This document shows, one piece after another, positions 1 through 8,608 of a stretch of DNA of 50,109 nucleotides (position 1 is its first letter; every line of letters starts with the position of its first letter). The position numbers were made by a program, and so were the translations under genes. The stretch lies in assembly GCA_014801785.1 (NCBI GenBank), contig JAAVDN010000009.1:98742-148850 (forward strand), read 5' to 3'. The notes below the pieces were generated by a model, which saw only the letters and a program-made list of their open reading frames with translations, was not told the origin of the DNA and did no database searches. This stretch comes from Bacteroides sp. GTDB taxonomy: Bacteria; Bacteroidota; Bacteroidia; Bacteroidales; Muribaculaceae.

Positions 1-87
1 CTCAATGGCAATGGAATTATCGAACCTTATGAGTTCATTAAGGGCTGTCCTTGCTTTGATGCAATAAAAGAATATTCAAATATCTAA
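1..87 (+). CDS. C-terminal end of an unidentified protein (partial)
   Basis: An open frame runs in from the left edge and stops with TAA at 85-87, giving the last 28 residues of a protein. The fragment contains NGNGIIEPYEF, which loosely resembles an EF-hand or dockerin-type loop, and a CPC motif. It ends 11 bases before the next start on the same strand, so it probably belongs to the same phage-type run of genes. The fragment is too short to name, and a phage lysis or structural protein is only a guess. Confidence 0.45.
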   Translation, partial: LNGNGIIEPYEFIKGCPCFDAIKEYSNI

Positions 88-98
88 TTTATAAAGGT

Positions 99-696
99 AT
101 GTGGAAAATAATCTTAAATAAATGTGGCTTATATATAGTCATAGGAGTTCTCTGTTTCTCCTTGTGGCAGACATATAATCAGGCTACAAAAATATCAGCA
201 AAAGGCTGATAACCTGGAAGCCACTATCAGTGATCTGAATCAGGAAATCAAATACACCAAAATCCAGTTAAATGACTCTATTGCGGTGTATCAGGCAGAG
301 GTCAAGAATCTTAATTTCACGCAAAGCAATCTTCAGGCAAGATATGATAAACTTTTGGGTGCCTCCAAAACAAAGTCCAAGGATGTCAATAATGTGACTG
401 AAGTCGCAAGTGTAGTCCATAGTGTCGATACTGTGATCGCAGTAGTTGATTCATTCGGTGGCATTAAAGCTAAATTGGAAGATGCGTTTGTAGATATAGA
501 CGTTGAAGTTCTACCGAACAGAAATACAATCATTGATTATGAAGTCCGCGACAGCCTAACGATATTCAATATTCAAAAGAAACATTCATGGTTGTTCGGA
601 TTGATTAAATGGAAGGAGCAGAAGGGGATTAAGGTAATCAATCATAATCCTAAAGCTGAGATTATCAATTTACGAACCATAGATATAATCGAATGA
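99..696 (+). CDS. Phage-type membrane-anchored coiled-coil protein, apparently frameshifted
   Basis: The ATG at 99 opens a frame with one hydrophobic segment (residues about 9-24), which then stops at 207-209. From about position 181 the neighbouring frame carries a Gln/Lys/Asn-rich coiled coil that continues to the stop at 694-696; a GTG at 286 is an internal start that would give 136 residues. Joined by a single-base shift near 180-195, the two parts make one inner-membrane anchor plus coiled coil, the usual build of small phage lysis-module (spanin-like) proteins. A run of five A lies at 188-192. The shift could be a real mutation, a programmed event or a read error. The position just upstream of the terminase supports a phage origin. 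No specific family can be named with confidence. Confidence 0.5.
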
Positions 697-800
697 TGAA
701 AACTAAAAATTCAAAACCAATCACTCCAAAAGATTTGAAGCAGATTGGTAAAAATGCAGTTGATAAATTGCATAATATCAAATGTCAAGATAATAAATAA
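693..800 (+). CDS. Small basic protein, 35 residues, coupled to the upstream gene
   Basis: The ATG at 693 overlaps the stop codon of the preceding gene (ATGA), and a second ATG follows at once. The product is lysine- and asparagine-rich (MMKTKNSKPITPKDL at the start), with no membrane segment and no known motif. The four-base overlap suggests translational coupling within the phage operon. The evidence for a real gene is the overlap and the tight packing; the length is small enough that chance cannot be excluded. Confidence 0.35.
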   Translation: MMKTKNSKPITPKDLKQIGKNAVDKLHNIKCQDNK

Positions 801-825
801 CTGAGTATCGCTAAATAATGAAGTT

Positions 826-1413
826 ATGTTTATGGATATAACAGAAATCACAACGATGCTCGGTACGATTGTCGGAATCATCACTCCTATACTTGGTGCC
901 GGCTGGTGGAAATACCGCATACAGAACAAGAAGCTCAAGGATACAGAGGTGGCTCTCGCTGAGGTCAATGTGGAGAAGGCCAAGATGGAGAGTAAGGCCG
1001 ACGAGTGGAATATCTGGAAGGAACAGCTTGAAGCCGAGCGTGAGCATGTTAAATTCAAAGATGAGCGTATCAATGAATTGCTCAGGATGAATGCTGAGAA
1101 AGAGGATCGTCATCAACAGGACATCAAAGATTGGGAGGAGCGTTTTACTAATCAGACCACCTATCTACGCTCTGTGCAGCGCGACTTATTGACTAAAACT
1201 CAACAAGAGATAGTTTATACTAAAAAAATAGCTGATTTAGAGCGAGAACGTGATTATTTCAAGCTATGGTTTTGCAGAAGGGAGTTCGGTAATGAAAAAT
1301 GTGATCCTGACAAGTGTGGTAGGCGTGAACCTCAGCAATCAATTCCAATCAAATATATTCCATTGGATGAACTAAACAAATCGACTTCAATCGAAGCGAG
1401 CGCACCTCATTGA
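826..1413 (+). CDS. Phage-type membrane protein with long coiled coil
   Basis: The product has 195 residues. Residues about 8-28 form a hydrophobic segment ending in GAGWWKY, followed by a charged coiled coil at roughly 32-135 rich in Glu, Lys and Arg. The last 50 residues hold three cysteines (WFCRR, EKCDPDKCG). It could be a holin or spanin component or another membrane-anchored phage protein; I do not recognise the family. It sits between the frameshifted coiled-coil protein and the terminase, all on the plus strand. An alternative ATG at 832 would remove two residues. Its stop codon is followed after 98 bases by the likely terminase start. Confidence 0.65.
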   Translation: MFMDITEITTMLGTIVGIITPILGAGWWKYRIQNKKLKDTEVALAEVNVEKAKMESKADEWNIWKEQLEAEREHVKFKDERINELLRMNAEKEDRHQQDIKDWEERFTNQTTYLRSVQRDLLTKTQQEIVYTKKIADLERERDYFKLWFCRREFGNEKCDPDKCGRREPQQSIPIKYIPLDELNKSTSIEASAPH

Positions 1414-1511
1414 TTAAACCTATAAAAGTCCTAAGAAAGCTGTGTCGTAAATTTTATTACAACATAGCTTTCTTTTTTATTGGACTATTATTTGGAAAAA
1501 GATGTTTATTA

Positions 1512-3095
1512 ATGGCAAGATTAGAGCGACCGAGAGGTCTCAAAATAACATTCAAACCGTCCGCAAGACAATATGAACTTTGGAACGCCCTACAACCTAA
1601 TCATTGTGATAAGTGTGGGGGCAAACTCGCTATGCGACCAAATGGATTCGATAGCAAAGGGCATCAGGTTTACCGTGCTACTTGTGTGCAATGCGGCAAC
1701 ACCGATATTCCAGAACAAGTTTTAGGTGGTGGCTCTGCCGGTGGTGGCAAATCATATATTGGTTGCTGCTGGCTCGTGTGCAGTTGTATTCAGTTCCCCG
1801 GTATTCGTATGGTTGTGGCCCGTAAAGTCCGAAAGACTCTTTTGGAAACCACATGGAAAACATTGAATGATGTTCTTAATTCGTGGGGATTAAAGAAAGA
1901 TATTCATTATCACGTCAATAACGTAACCTATGTTATCACATTCTGGAATGGTTCTGAAATCATAGCGATGGATTTGACACCCAGCCCTCAGGACCCGGAC
2001 TTTAACTCACTTGGTTCTTTGGAGATCACTGGAGGTTTTATAGATGAGGTCTCTGAGGTTTCTGAGAAGGCTGTGGAGGTATTGGCTTCTCGTATTCGTT
2101 ATAAGATAGCAGAAACATTCATTGTTGGCAAATTATTTATGTCAACCAACCCTTGTTTGACGTGGGTGCGCTCTACATTTGTAATGACCGATGATGGAGA
2201 TCCGGTAGAATTACAATCTGGCTACCGTTATATTCCATTCAGTCTGTTTGACAATCCTAATGAATCTTTCCGAGCCATTTATTACAATAAGCTGAGTAAA
2301 CTCCGTAACAAAGCGGACCGCGATCGCCTACTTTATGGTAACTGGTTATTCACCACCAGCAATAAAATGGCTGCATATTGGAATTTTGATGGAGATAAAC
2401 ATCTTGTGCATAATCTTCGGGAGCAGGCTTATGACCCAATGAAGCCACTCATTCTCAGTTTTGACTTTAATGTCAATCCATATATGAGCTGCCTCCCCAT
2501 CCAAATTGATTTCGACAACAAAGTGGTATATGTCTTTCCTGAGTATGTCGGATATCCAAAAGATAAAAGAAATAACACTCCGGCATTTACACGTTGGATT
2601 GCATCTCAGCTTGTAGCAGATGGTCATATTGGTGGCGTGTTGCTTACTGGAGATCCTGCCGGACTTTCTCGTTCAACTCAGACTGAAGAAGGAGTCAATA
2701 ACTTCACAATAGCCAACAAAAATATGACAAATGCTGTGCTGAAGCCTAAAATTCAACTTTTGAGCAAACAGCCGGCAATGATTACCAGACTTGAATTTAT
2801 AAATGAATTATTGCAGAATTTCAAGGACTGGAGAGTGTGTATAGATGCACGTTGTCATAGACTGATTGAGGATTTTGTATATCAGAAAAAGAATCCTGAT
2901 GGCACTAAGGAAAAGAAGAAAGTCCTTAATGATAATGGAGAGCGAGTTGAGCGATGGGGCCATTTCTCAGACTGCTTTGACTATGCTATGATATATTATC
3001 TGAGCCAATATTACACTCAATATAAAACTGCTTCGACTGAGATTGTCACCACTATTGACTCTGAGGACACTGTGTATGGTGACTTTGACTATTAA
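1512..3095 (+). CDS. Phage terminase large subunit (DNA-packaging ATPase and nuclease)
   Basis: Terminase large subunits cut concatemeric phage DNA and drive it into the prohead. Visible parts of the 527 residues are a Walker A motif GSAGGGKS (74-81), a Walker B-like stretch GGFIDEVSE, and a C-terminal RNase H-like nuclease beginning LSFDFNVNP with a later GDPAG. Just before Walker A there is a four-cysteine cluster (Cys32, 35, 58, 61, spaced CxxC-22-CxxC), which looks like a zinc ribbon. The frame stays open back to a TTG at 1410, but the ATG at 1512 (MARLERPRG) gives the usual terminase beginning; the extra 34 residues upstream are hydrophobic and may be untranslated or a separate peptide. 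No small terminase subunit or portal gene is visible in the window. Confidence 0.9.
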   Translation: MARLERPRGLKITFKPSARQYELWNALQPNHCDKCGGKLAMRPNGFDSKGHQVYRATCVQCGNTDIPEQVLGGGSAGGGKSYIGCCWLVCSCIQFPGIRMVVARKVRKTLLETTWKTLNDVLNSWGLKKDIHYHVNNVTYVITFWNGSEIIAMDLTPSPQDPDFNSLGSLEITGGFIDEVSEVSEKAVEVLASRIRYKIAETFIVGKLFMSTNPCLTWVRSTFVMTDDGDPVELQSGYRYIPFSLFDNPNESFRAIYYNKLSKLRNKADRDRLLYGNWLFTTSNKMAAYWNFDGDKHLVHNLREQAYDPMKPLILSFDFNVNPYMSCLPIQIDFDNKVVYVFPEYVGYPKDKRNNTPAFTRWIASQLVADGHIGGVLLTGDPAGLSRSTQTEEGVNNFTIANKNMTNAVLKPKIQLLSKQPAMITRLEFINELLQNFKDWRVCIDARCHRLIEDFVYQKKNPDGTKEKKKVLNDNGERVERWGHFSDCFDYAMIYYLSQYYTQYKTASTEIVTTIDSEDTVYGDFDY

Positions 3096-3115
3096 TAAAT
3101 AAACAGCAAAATAAT

Positions 3116-4318
3116 ATGGCATATCATCGTTTTCTAACAAATAGGGATTACTACTGCATTGCTACCGGAGAGCATATGAAGCAGCTTATCCGAGACGTTC
3201 CAGAGCGTTTCCCACAAGCTGAGCAGCGTGCCGAGATGCAAATGCTGGAATATCTCGACCAGTATTATGAAATAGAAAAGATACTGGCAGTGGGCAAAAA
3301 TATTCGTGAGTATAGTCCTTATGTTTCTTATCCTGTAAATACTTGGATTAAGAAGGATGAGGAGATTTTCAAAACCCTAATGCGTATCAATGGTTATAAA
3401 AAGCCAACAAAACTTGAATACTGGCGCCAGGTGGTTGACTTTGTTGATCCCAGGTTAATTGACCATGCGCATAAGTATTCCCAGCTTAGGATGTACCCCA
3501 AGGGCGAAATCGTGAAATTTGGCACTGAATATTGGCAGTGTATGATTCCTCATGGTTTTGAGAAGGGAGATATACACATGCCTGGTGTAAAGGCGTGGCG
3601 TGAAGCTGAGATCATTCCTTGGGAACCTAATATGGAATGGGAGAAAGATCAGGTTTGTTCTTTTAACGAGCAATTCTATCAGTTCCTTGGAGAGCCGGAA
3701 ACTGAAGAGCCGATAGAGAATCCCGACCCTCTGCCTGAAGAGACAGAGCCAACAGAACCTTCACCTGACGATGATGATCCGGAAATATCTTTACAAGATG
3801 AAGAGGAAGAAGGCGGTGGAGAAAGCAACGAGGATGAACAAGAACCTACCCCTGATTTGCCGGCCGATGAGATAGTGTTGACTCCAGAGGAAGATGATCG
3901 TTGGGGTCTTATCGGAGAATATTCAGAAGAGCTGGAGTACGATTATTCAGAAGGTGTTTTTGATTATGTCGTAGCAGAAGGTGCGGTTTTCTATCCAGTC
4001 TTGAATCCAAATCCAGATGAGTTGGTGGATGGTGTGAATATTACAAGAGATGATCCGAGAAACGCAAATATCGTAGCCCATCTGAGTCGTATTGCGCTAT
4101 ATCATCTTCATTCTATCATTTCTGCTACCAATATTCCTGAGACACGGCGTTGGGCTTATGAGGACTCGATACAGTGGCTCTATAACGCTTCAAAGTTCAA
4201 AATCAATCCTCAGTTACCGAGAAAAAGAGAGCATGATTCATGCGCCCCTAAAGTGGACTGGGCATTGGAGACTTTTCAGAGAAGTTATGACCCTAACGAA
4301 AATCCTTGGTTGATATAA
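3116..4318 (+). CDS. Unrecognised phage-associated protein with aromatic repeat and acidic linker
   Basis: The 400-residue product starts 20 bases after the terminase stop and was probably co-transcribed with it. Residues about 118-190 contain two tandem segments resembling a small carbohydrate-binding module of the CBM5/12 type: YPKGEIVKFGTEYWQC, followed by W(E)PNMEWEKDQVCSFNEQFY. A strongly acidic Pro/Glu/Asp linker fills about 200-260, and the C-terminal 130 residues form a separate domain. A role as a virion or neck component, or as a surface-binding accessory, is possible. The usual gene after the large terminase is a portal protein, and this is not an obvious portal. It is the last phage-type gene before the host recJ-recQ genes. 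Confidence 0.65.
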   Translation: MAYHRFLTNRDYYCIATGEHMKQLIRDVPERFPQAEQRAEMQMLEYLDQYYEIEKILAVGKNIREYSPYVSYPVNTWIKKDEEIFKTLMRINGYKKPTKLEYWRQVVDFVDPRLIDHAHKYSQLRMYPKGEIVKFGTEYWQCMIPHGFEKGDIHMPGVKAWREAEIIPWEPNMEWEKDQVCSFNEQFYQFLGEPETEEPIENPDPLPEETEPTEPSPDDDDPEISLQDEEEEGGGESNEDEQEPTPDLPADEIVLTPEEDDRWGLIGEYSEELEYDYSEGVFDYVVAEGAVFYPVLNPNPDELVDGVNITRDDPRNANIVAHLSRIALYHLHSIISATNIPETRRWAYEDSIQWLYNASKFKINPQLPRKREHDSCAPKVDWALETFQRSYDPNENPWLI

Positions 4319-4341
4319 CACCTTTCTTTCTTGCCTGCTTG

Positions 4342-4377
4342 GGCGACCATTCTTTCATATAATATAGAGTGGTCGCC
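4342..4377 (+). terminator. Terminator closing the phage gene run
   Basis: Eight-base perfect arms (GGCGACCA at 4342-4349 and TGGTCGCC at 4370-4377) enclose a 20-base A/T-rich loop, and AATTTTTAA follows. It lies 24 bases past the stop of the last phage-type gene, as expected for an intrinsic terminator. Confidence 0.7.
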
Positions 4378-4472
4378 AATTTTTAACCTATATTATTAGA
4401 TATTTAAATTATTTAACTTATAAGAGTTCAAATTTTTATGAAATAATAGGTCGAGAAATTCAAATTTATCTC

Positions 4473-4480
4473 TAATTTTG
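4473..4480 (+). promoter_or_regulatory. Candidate Bacteroidota -7 box with no clear gene behind it
   Basis: TAATTTTG matches the TAnnTTTG -7 consensus, although no clear TTTG lies 19 bases upstream. Downstream come a GTTGTG-T-CACAAC palindrome (4498-4510) and two hairpins (4581-4640), but no open frame until recJ. The transcript could be a small RNA of about 150 bases or a long recJ leader; I could not match it to tRNA, 6S RNA or tmRNA. Confidence 0.35.
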
Positions 4481-4580
4481 CAGGAGAAAGACGCAGTGTT
4501 GTGTCACAACTTGTGCATATTATGTGACTGTGCATAATTGCCTCTCCATACAAACTGACTGATAATCAATTAAAAACACA

Positions 4581-4640
4581 AGCATACATATCGTTCCTGG
4601 TATGCTCCACCAAGAGCCGATTCATTATGAATCGGCTCTT
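4581..4640. terminator. Tandem hairpins in the recJ upstream region
   Basis: The first hairpin pairs AGCATAC (4581-4587) with GTATGCT (4600-4606). The second pairs AAGAGCCGATTCAT (4612-4625) with its exact complement at 4627-4640, leaving a one-base centre. No T-run follows on the plus strand, so termination is uncertain; a structured leader or the end of a small RNA is also possible. Apart from promoters and hairpins, I see no gene in the 619 bases between 4319 and 4937. Confidence 0.5.
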
Positions 4641-4681
4641 GTCATATCCAATGCATTCATAAATCGCCCCTCTCTTTTCAT

Positions 4682-4712
4682 TTTGAGAAGTCGATTATTT
4701 TTGTTACTTTTG
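4682..4712 (+). promoter_or_regulatory. Likely promoter of recJ-recQ
   Basis: TTTG (4682-4685) and TACTTTTG (4705-4712) are separated by 19 bases, matching the Bacteroidota -33 TTTG / -7 TAnnTTTG pattern. Transcription would begin near 4718 and leave a leader of about 220 bases before the recJ ATG. Confidence 0.6.
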
Positions 4713-4937
4713 CATATCCTCGGTAAATTCCCCTCCTCCCTTCAATCTTCGATACCAAATTCCAAAGTAGTTGGTAAACATCTAAAAAAGCATTGAACTC
4801 ACACTCTATCGTGGACAATAGTCCGCAAAGACCTGAGAAGGTTGCCAGTCAAACTCCTGACCGCTTCCTCGGATAAGAAAAACAGGAAGATCAATAGCTT
4901 ATGTTTTTGCCTTCTATATACTTTAGCAGCGACTTAT

Positions 4938-6668
4938 ATGATCACCAAATGGAATTATCAGCCCCTTACCCGCCAGCAGAAAGAAGAAGCAGAGGCTATT
5001 TTACCTGCCTGCGGTAATCTTCCTGCAATCGCAGAGTTGCTGATCAGACGCGGAGTAACAACAGAGCAGGGAGCCGCCGCTTTCTTTTCCCCTTCAACCA
5101 AGGACCTTGAGGATCCATTTTCAATGCCAGATATGGATAAGGCCGTCAATCGACTTAACAAGGCCATGGGAGCAAAGGAAAGGATAATGATTTATGGTGA
5201 TTATGATGTCGACGGTACCACAGCCGTCGCACTCGTCTACAAATATCTCCAGAACTATTACAGCAACATCGAATACTACATCCCAACAAGGACCGAGGAA
5301 GGATATGGCATTTCGAGGAAAAGTATCGATTATGCCGTTGAAAACGACATCCGCCTTGTAATTGTTCTTGATTGCGGCATAAAAGCTGTTTCGGAAATCG
5401 CCTACGCCAAGGAAAAAGGGATCGACTTCATAATATGTGACCATCATGTCCCTGACGATGAACTCCCCCCCGCCGTCGCTATCCTAAACCCTAAGATGCC
5501 CGGCAGTCCTTATCCATGTAGTCATCTGAGCGGCTGCGGAGTCGGTTTCAAGTTCATGCAGGCTTTCGCCCTATCAAACGGACTTTCCAACCATAATGAG
5601 CTTGAATCAATGCTCGATCTGGTCGCGGTAAGTATTGCAGCAGACATTGTTCCAATCGTCGGAGAAAACAGAGTGATGGCTCATTATGGACTACGACGCC
5701 TCAACTCAAATCCGAATCTTGGTCTGAGGAGTATTATCAGACTCTGCAAATTGACTAACAAAGATATCACCATATCTGATGTCATTTTCAAGATAGGTCC
5801 CCGAATCAATGCTTCAGGACGAATGCAGAGCGGGATGGAAGCTGTAGACCTGCTTGTTTCAAGAGACTTGCATGACGCTTTTGAAAAGGGTAAGGATATA
5901 GACCAATACAATAAAGATCGCAAGGAACTTGACAAACGTATCACCGACGAGGCCAACGAATTAATTGAGAAAAATGTCAGTATCGTTCATGACAGACGTT
6001 CCATCGTCATTTATAACAAGGACTGGCATAAAGGAATAATCGGAATCGTAGCTTCCCGACTGACAGAACTTTACTATAAGCCATCCGTGGTTCTGACTTA
6101 CTCCAACGGCATGGCGACAGGAAGTTCACGATCAGTACAGGGATTCGACATATATGCAGCTGTCAACTCAACCAGAGATCTTCTTGAAAATTTCGGAGGG
6201 CACACCTACGCCGTCGGCCTCACCCTGAAAGAAGAGAATATACCGGAATTCAGTCGCAGATTTGAAGAATACGTTTCTGAACATATACAGCCTAATCAGC
6301 TTACACCTCAACTTGATATAGATGCTGTCATAGAGTTCGCCGATATTACTCCCGAGTTTATCAGCTATCTGAAAAAATTCAATCCTTTCGGTCCTGGAAA
6401 CCAAAAACCCGTTTTCTGCACGCGGAATGTATTTGATTTCGGAACCAGCAAACTTGTTGGCAAAAATCTCGAACATATACGTCTTGAACTTGAAGATGAC
6501 AGCACCTCCAGAGTGCTAAACGCTATAGCCTTCAATATGGCTCCTTACTTCGAACATATCCACGCTCACAAACCAATCGACATCTGCTATACCATCGAAG
6601 TGACCAAACATGGCCATAACAACTCCATTCAACTGATGATTCGCGATATGCGGCTCTCCAAGCAGTGA
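4938..6668 (+). CDS. recJ: Single-stranded-DNA-specific exonuclease RecJ
   Basis: RecJ degrades single-stranded DNA 5' to 3' in recombination, mismatch and base-excision repair. The 576-residue product shows the DHH-family metal motifs DYDVDG (88-93), LDCG (144-147) and DHH (168-170), then RINASGRM (289-296). The DHHA1 motif GGHTYAVGL (420-428) and the C-terminal OB-like domain beginning near FNPFGPGNQKP follow. The frame is open back to a TTG at 4842, but the ATG at 4938 (MITKWNYQPL) matches where RecJ proteins normally begin and gives the usual length. Its stop overlaps the recQ start as TGATG, so the two repair genes are probably translated together. Confidence 0.93.
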   Translation: MITKWNYQPLTRQQKEEAEAILPACGNLPAIAELLIRRGVTTEQGAAAFFSPSTKDLEDPFSMPDMDKAVNRLNKAMGAKERIMIYGDYDVDGTTAVALVYKYLQNYYSNIEYYIPTRTEEGYGISRKSIDYAVENDIRLVIVLDCGIKAVSEIAYAKEKGIDFIICDHHVPDDELPPAVAILNPKMPGSPYPCSHLSGCGVGFKFMQAFALSNGLSNHNELESMLDLVAVSIAADIVPIVGENRVMAHYGLRRLNSNPNLGLRSIIRLCKLTNKDITISDVIFKIGPRINASGRMQSGMEAVDLLVSRDLHDAFEKGKDIDQYNKDRKELDKRITDEANELIEKNVSIVHDRRSIVIYNKDWHKGIIGIVASRLTELYYKPSVVLTYSNGMATGSSRSVQGFDIYAAVNSTRDLLENFGGHTYAVGLTLKEENIPEFSRRFEEYVSEHIQPNQLTPQLDIDAVIEFADITPEFISYLKKFNPFGPGNQKPVFCTRNVFDFGTSKLVGKNLEHIRLELEDDSTSRVLNAIAFNMAPYFEHIHAHKPIDICYTIEVTKHGHNNSIQLMIRDMRLSKQ

Positions 6669-8566
6669 TGACACCTCTTGAGACATTACAGAAATATTGG
6701 GGTTATCCCGCCTTCCGTCCTTTACAGGAAGAACTCATCGAGTCGGTACTCTCCGGCAAGGATACCCTCGGATTGATGCCGACCGGTGGTGGAAAATCCA
6801 TAACCTTCCAGGTTCCAGGGCTTGTCTCAGGAGGTCTGACACTTGTAATCACTCCTCTTATCTCCCTGATGAAAGATCAGGTAGACAATCTCCGTAAACG
6901 GCATATAAAGGCCGTTTACCTTCACTCGGGCATGACAGCTCCTGAAAAAAAATTAACGTGGGAACATCTGCTCAATGGAGGCGCGCGATTTCTATATATA
7001 TCTCCCGAAAGACTCGCGTCCGAATATTTTCAGAATGAACTTAAAAGACTGAAAATAACATTATTGGTGGTTGACGAGGCTCATTGCATCTCCCAATGGG
7101 GCTATGACTTCCGCCCCTCATATCTCAATATACGTATTCTCAGGAAGCTATGCCCCGGTGTTCCTGTCATGGCTCTAACAGCAACCGCAACTCCGGAAGT
7201 GGCTGCTGACATTATGAAACAGTTGGAATTCAGGAATCCCAATCTATTTCAGATGAGCTTCAGCCGAGATAATATATCATATATCGTCCGCAAGACTAAC
7301 GACAAGTTTGCCCAACTTGTCCATATATTGAGCCACACGGCAGGGGCAGCTATCGTCTACGTCAGAAGTAGAAAAAAATGCCGGGAAATATCTCAGTTTC
7401 TTTCCTCCTCAGGAATCTCCTCCCTGTATTATCATGCAGGAATGACAACAGAAAAGAAATCCGAATATCAGAATGCATGGATGAAAGGAGAGGTGCGAAC
7501 AATGGTTGCCACCAATGCTTTTGGCATGGGTATAGATAAACCGGACGTAAGAACAGTCATTCATTTCGATCTCCCCCCCTCTCTGGAAGAATATTATCAG
7601 GAAGCAGGTCGCGCCGGACGCGACACGCTCCCATCATACGCTGTCGTCATAGCAGGAGAAAGAGACAGCGCAACATTACGCAGACGTCTTACTAAAGCCT
7701 TTCCCAAACGCGAGGAAATAAGAAAACTTTATGAAAACACATGTGTCTTTCTCCGACTTGCCCCCGGGGAAGGATATGACCGCATCCTTGAATATGACAT
7801 AGACCGCTTCTGCCAGCTTTTTGGGTATCAAGAAGATTTCGTCCGGGCCTCCCTCCGAATTCTTGGACAAGCCGGTTATCTCGAATTTATCGAAGAGCGT
7901 GAAAGCAATTCTAAAGTAATGATAAAAGTTGGGCGCGAGGAGCTTTATCATATTGGACATATATCCCCTCAGACAGAACGGACTCTGCAACAGCTGCTAC
8001 GCATCTATCCAGGTCTTTTTTCCGATTACATATATATTAGGGAAAACACTTTGGCGAGGGAAACCGGCCTAACCGAACAGGAGATATACGAAGCCCTGTC
8101 TTCCCTAAGCCAATCCAAGGTCATCAGTTATATACCCCGCAGAAGGACACCTTATATATATCTACCTACCGCACGGGAAGAAACACGCCATCTTCTGATT
8201 GGAAAAAATATATACGAAGACCGAATAGAGGCGATGAGGCGTCGTATTGATTCCATAATAGACTATTCCTTTAACTCCTCCGGATGTCGAGTTAAAAGAA
8301 TGCTTGAATATTTTGGAGAGAAAGAGGCCGGAGATTGCGGCAAATGCGATGTATGCCGTCAGAGGAAAGCCTCTAAAAATACCATGATCTCACCTGACAC
8401 ACTGCGTTCGGCAATCATTTCATTTCTTAAAGCGAAATCGGAAGGACGCGGATATGATGAATTCTTTAAAGAGTTCGGCAGATATGGAGAACAGGCCCGA
8501 ATTTCTCTGCGTGAACTACAACACATGAAAATTGTGTCAACAGGCGACTATCTCACTATTCTTTGA
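6668..8566 (+). CDS. recQ: ATP-dependent DNA helicase RecQ
   Basis: RecQ is a 3' to 5' superfamily 2 helicase that unwinds recombination and stalled-fork structures, and in the RecF pathway it feeds RecJ with single strands. The 632 residues contain the N-terminal aromatic FRPLQ element, Walker A TGGGKS (39-44), the DEAH box (136-139), TATAT (motif III) and QEAGRAGRD (motif VI). The four zinc ligands (Cys540, 557, 560, 563) lie late in the protein, after the winged-helix-like region, and only about 70 residues follow, so no standard HRDC domain is apparent. The start overlaps the recJ stop by one base; a GTG three bases earlier is the only alternative. Confidence 0.93.
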   Translation: MTPLETLQKYWGYPAFRPLQEELIESVLSGKDTLGLMPTGGGKSITFQVPGLVSGGLTLVITPLISLMKDQVDNLRKRHIKAVYLHSGMTAPEKKLTWEHLLNGGARFLYISPERLASEYFQNELKRLKITLLVVDEAHCISQWGYDFRPSYLNIRILRKLCPGVPVMALTATATPEVAADIMKQLEFRNPNLFQMSFSRDNISYIVRKTNDKFAQLVHILSHTAGAAIVYVRSRKKCREISQFLSSSGISSLYYHAGMTTEKKSEYQNAWMKGEVRTMVATNAFGMGIDKPDVRTVIHFDLPPSLEEYYQEAGRAGRDTLPSYAVVIAGERDSATLRRRLTKAFPKREEIRKLYENTCVFLRLAPGEGYDRILEYDIDRFCQLFGYQEDFVRASLRILGQAGYLEFIEERESNSKVMIKVGREELYHIGHISPQTERTLQQLLRIYPGLFSDYIYIRENTLARETGLTEQEIYEALSSLSQSKVISYIPRRRTPYIYLPTAREETRHLLIGKNIYEDRIEAMRRRIDSIIDYSFNSSGCRVKRMLEYFGEKEAGDCGKCDVCRQRKASKNTMISPDTLRSAIISFLKAKSEGRGYDEFFKEFGRYGEQARISLRELQHMKIVSTGDYLTIL

Positions 8567-8608
8567 ACAATATATACCTTAAAATTCGTCAATTATAAAA
8601 TATTGGTC

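Noticed and set aside
1410-1511. N-terminal extension of the terminase from a TTG codon
   Set aside because: The extra 34 residues are a hydrophobic stretch not expected in a cytoplasmic packaging motor, and a good ATG follows.
4585-4612. Possible tRNA end (GTTC followed by a CCACCA-like end) as a phage integration target
   Set aside because: No matching acceptor, D or anticodon arms could be folded upstream.
4473-4640. 6S RNA or tmRNA
   Set aside because: The 5' and 3' ends do not pair with each other and no tag-peptide frame is present, so only an unclassified RNA or leader is proposed.
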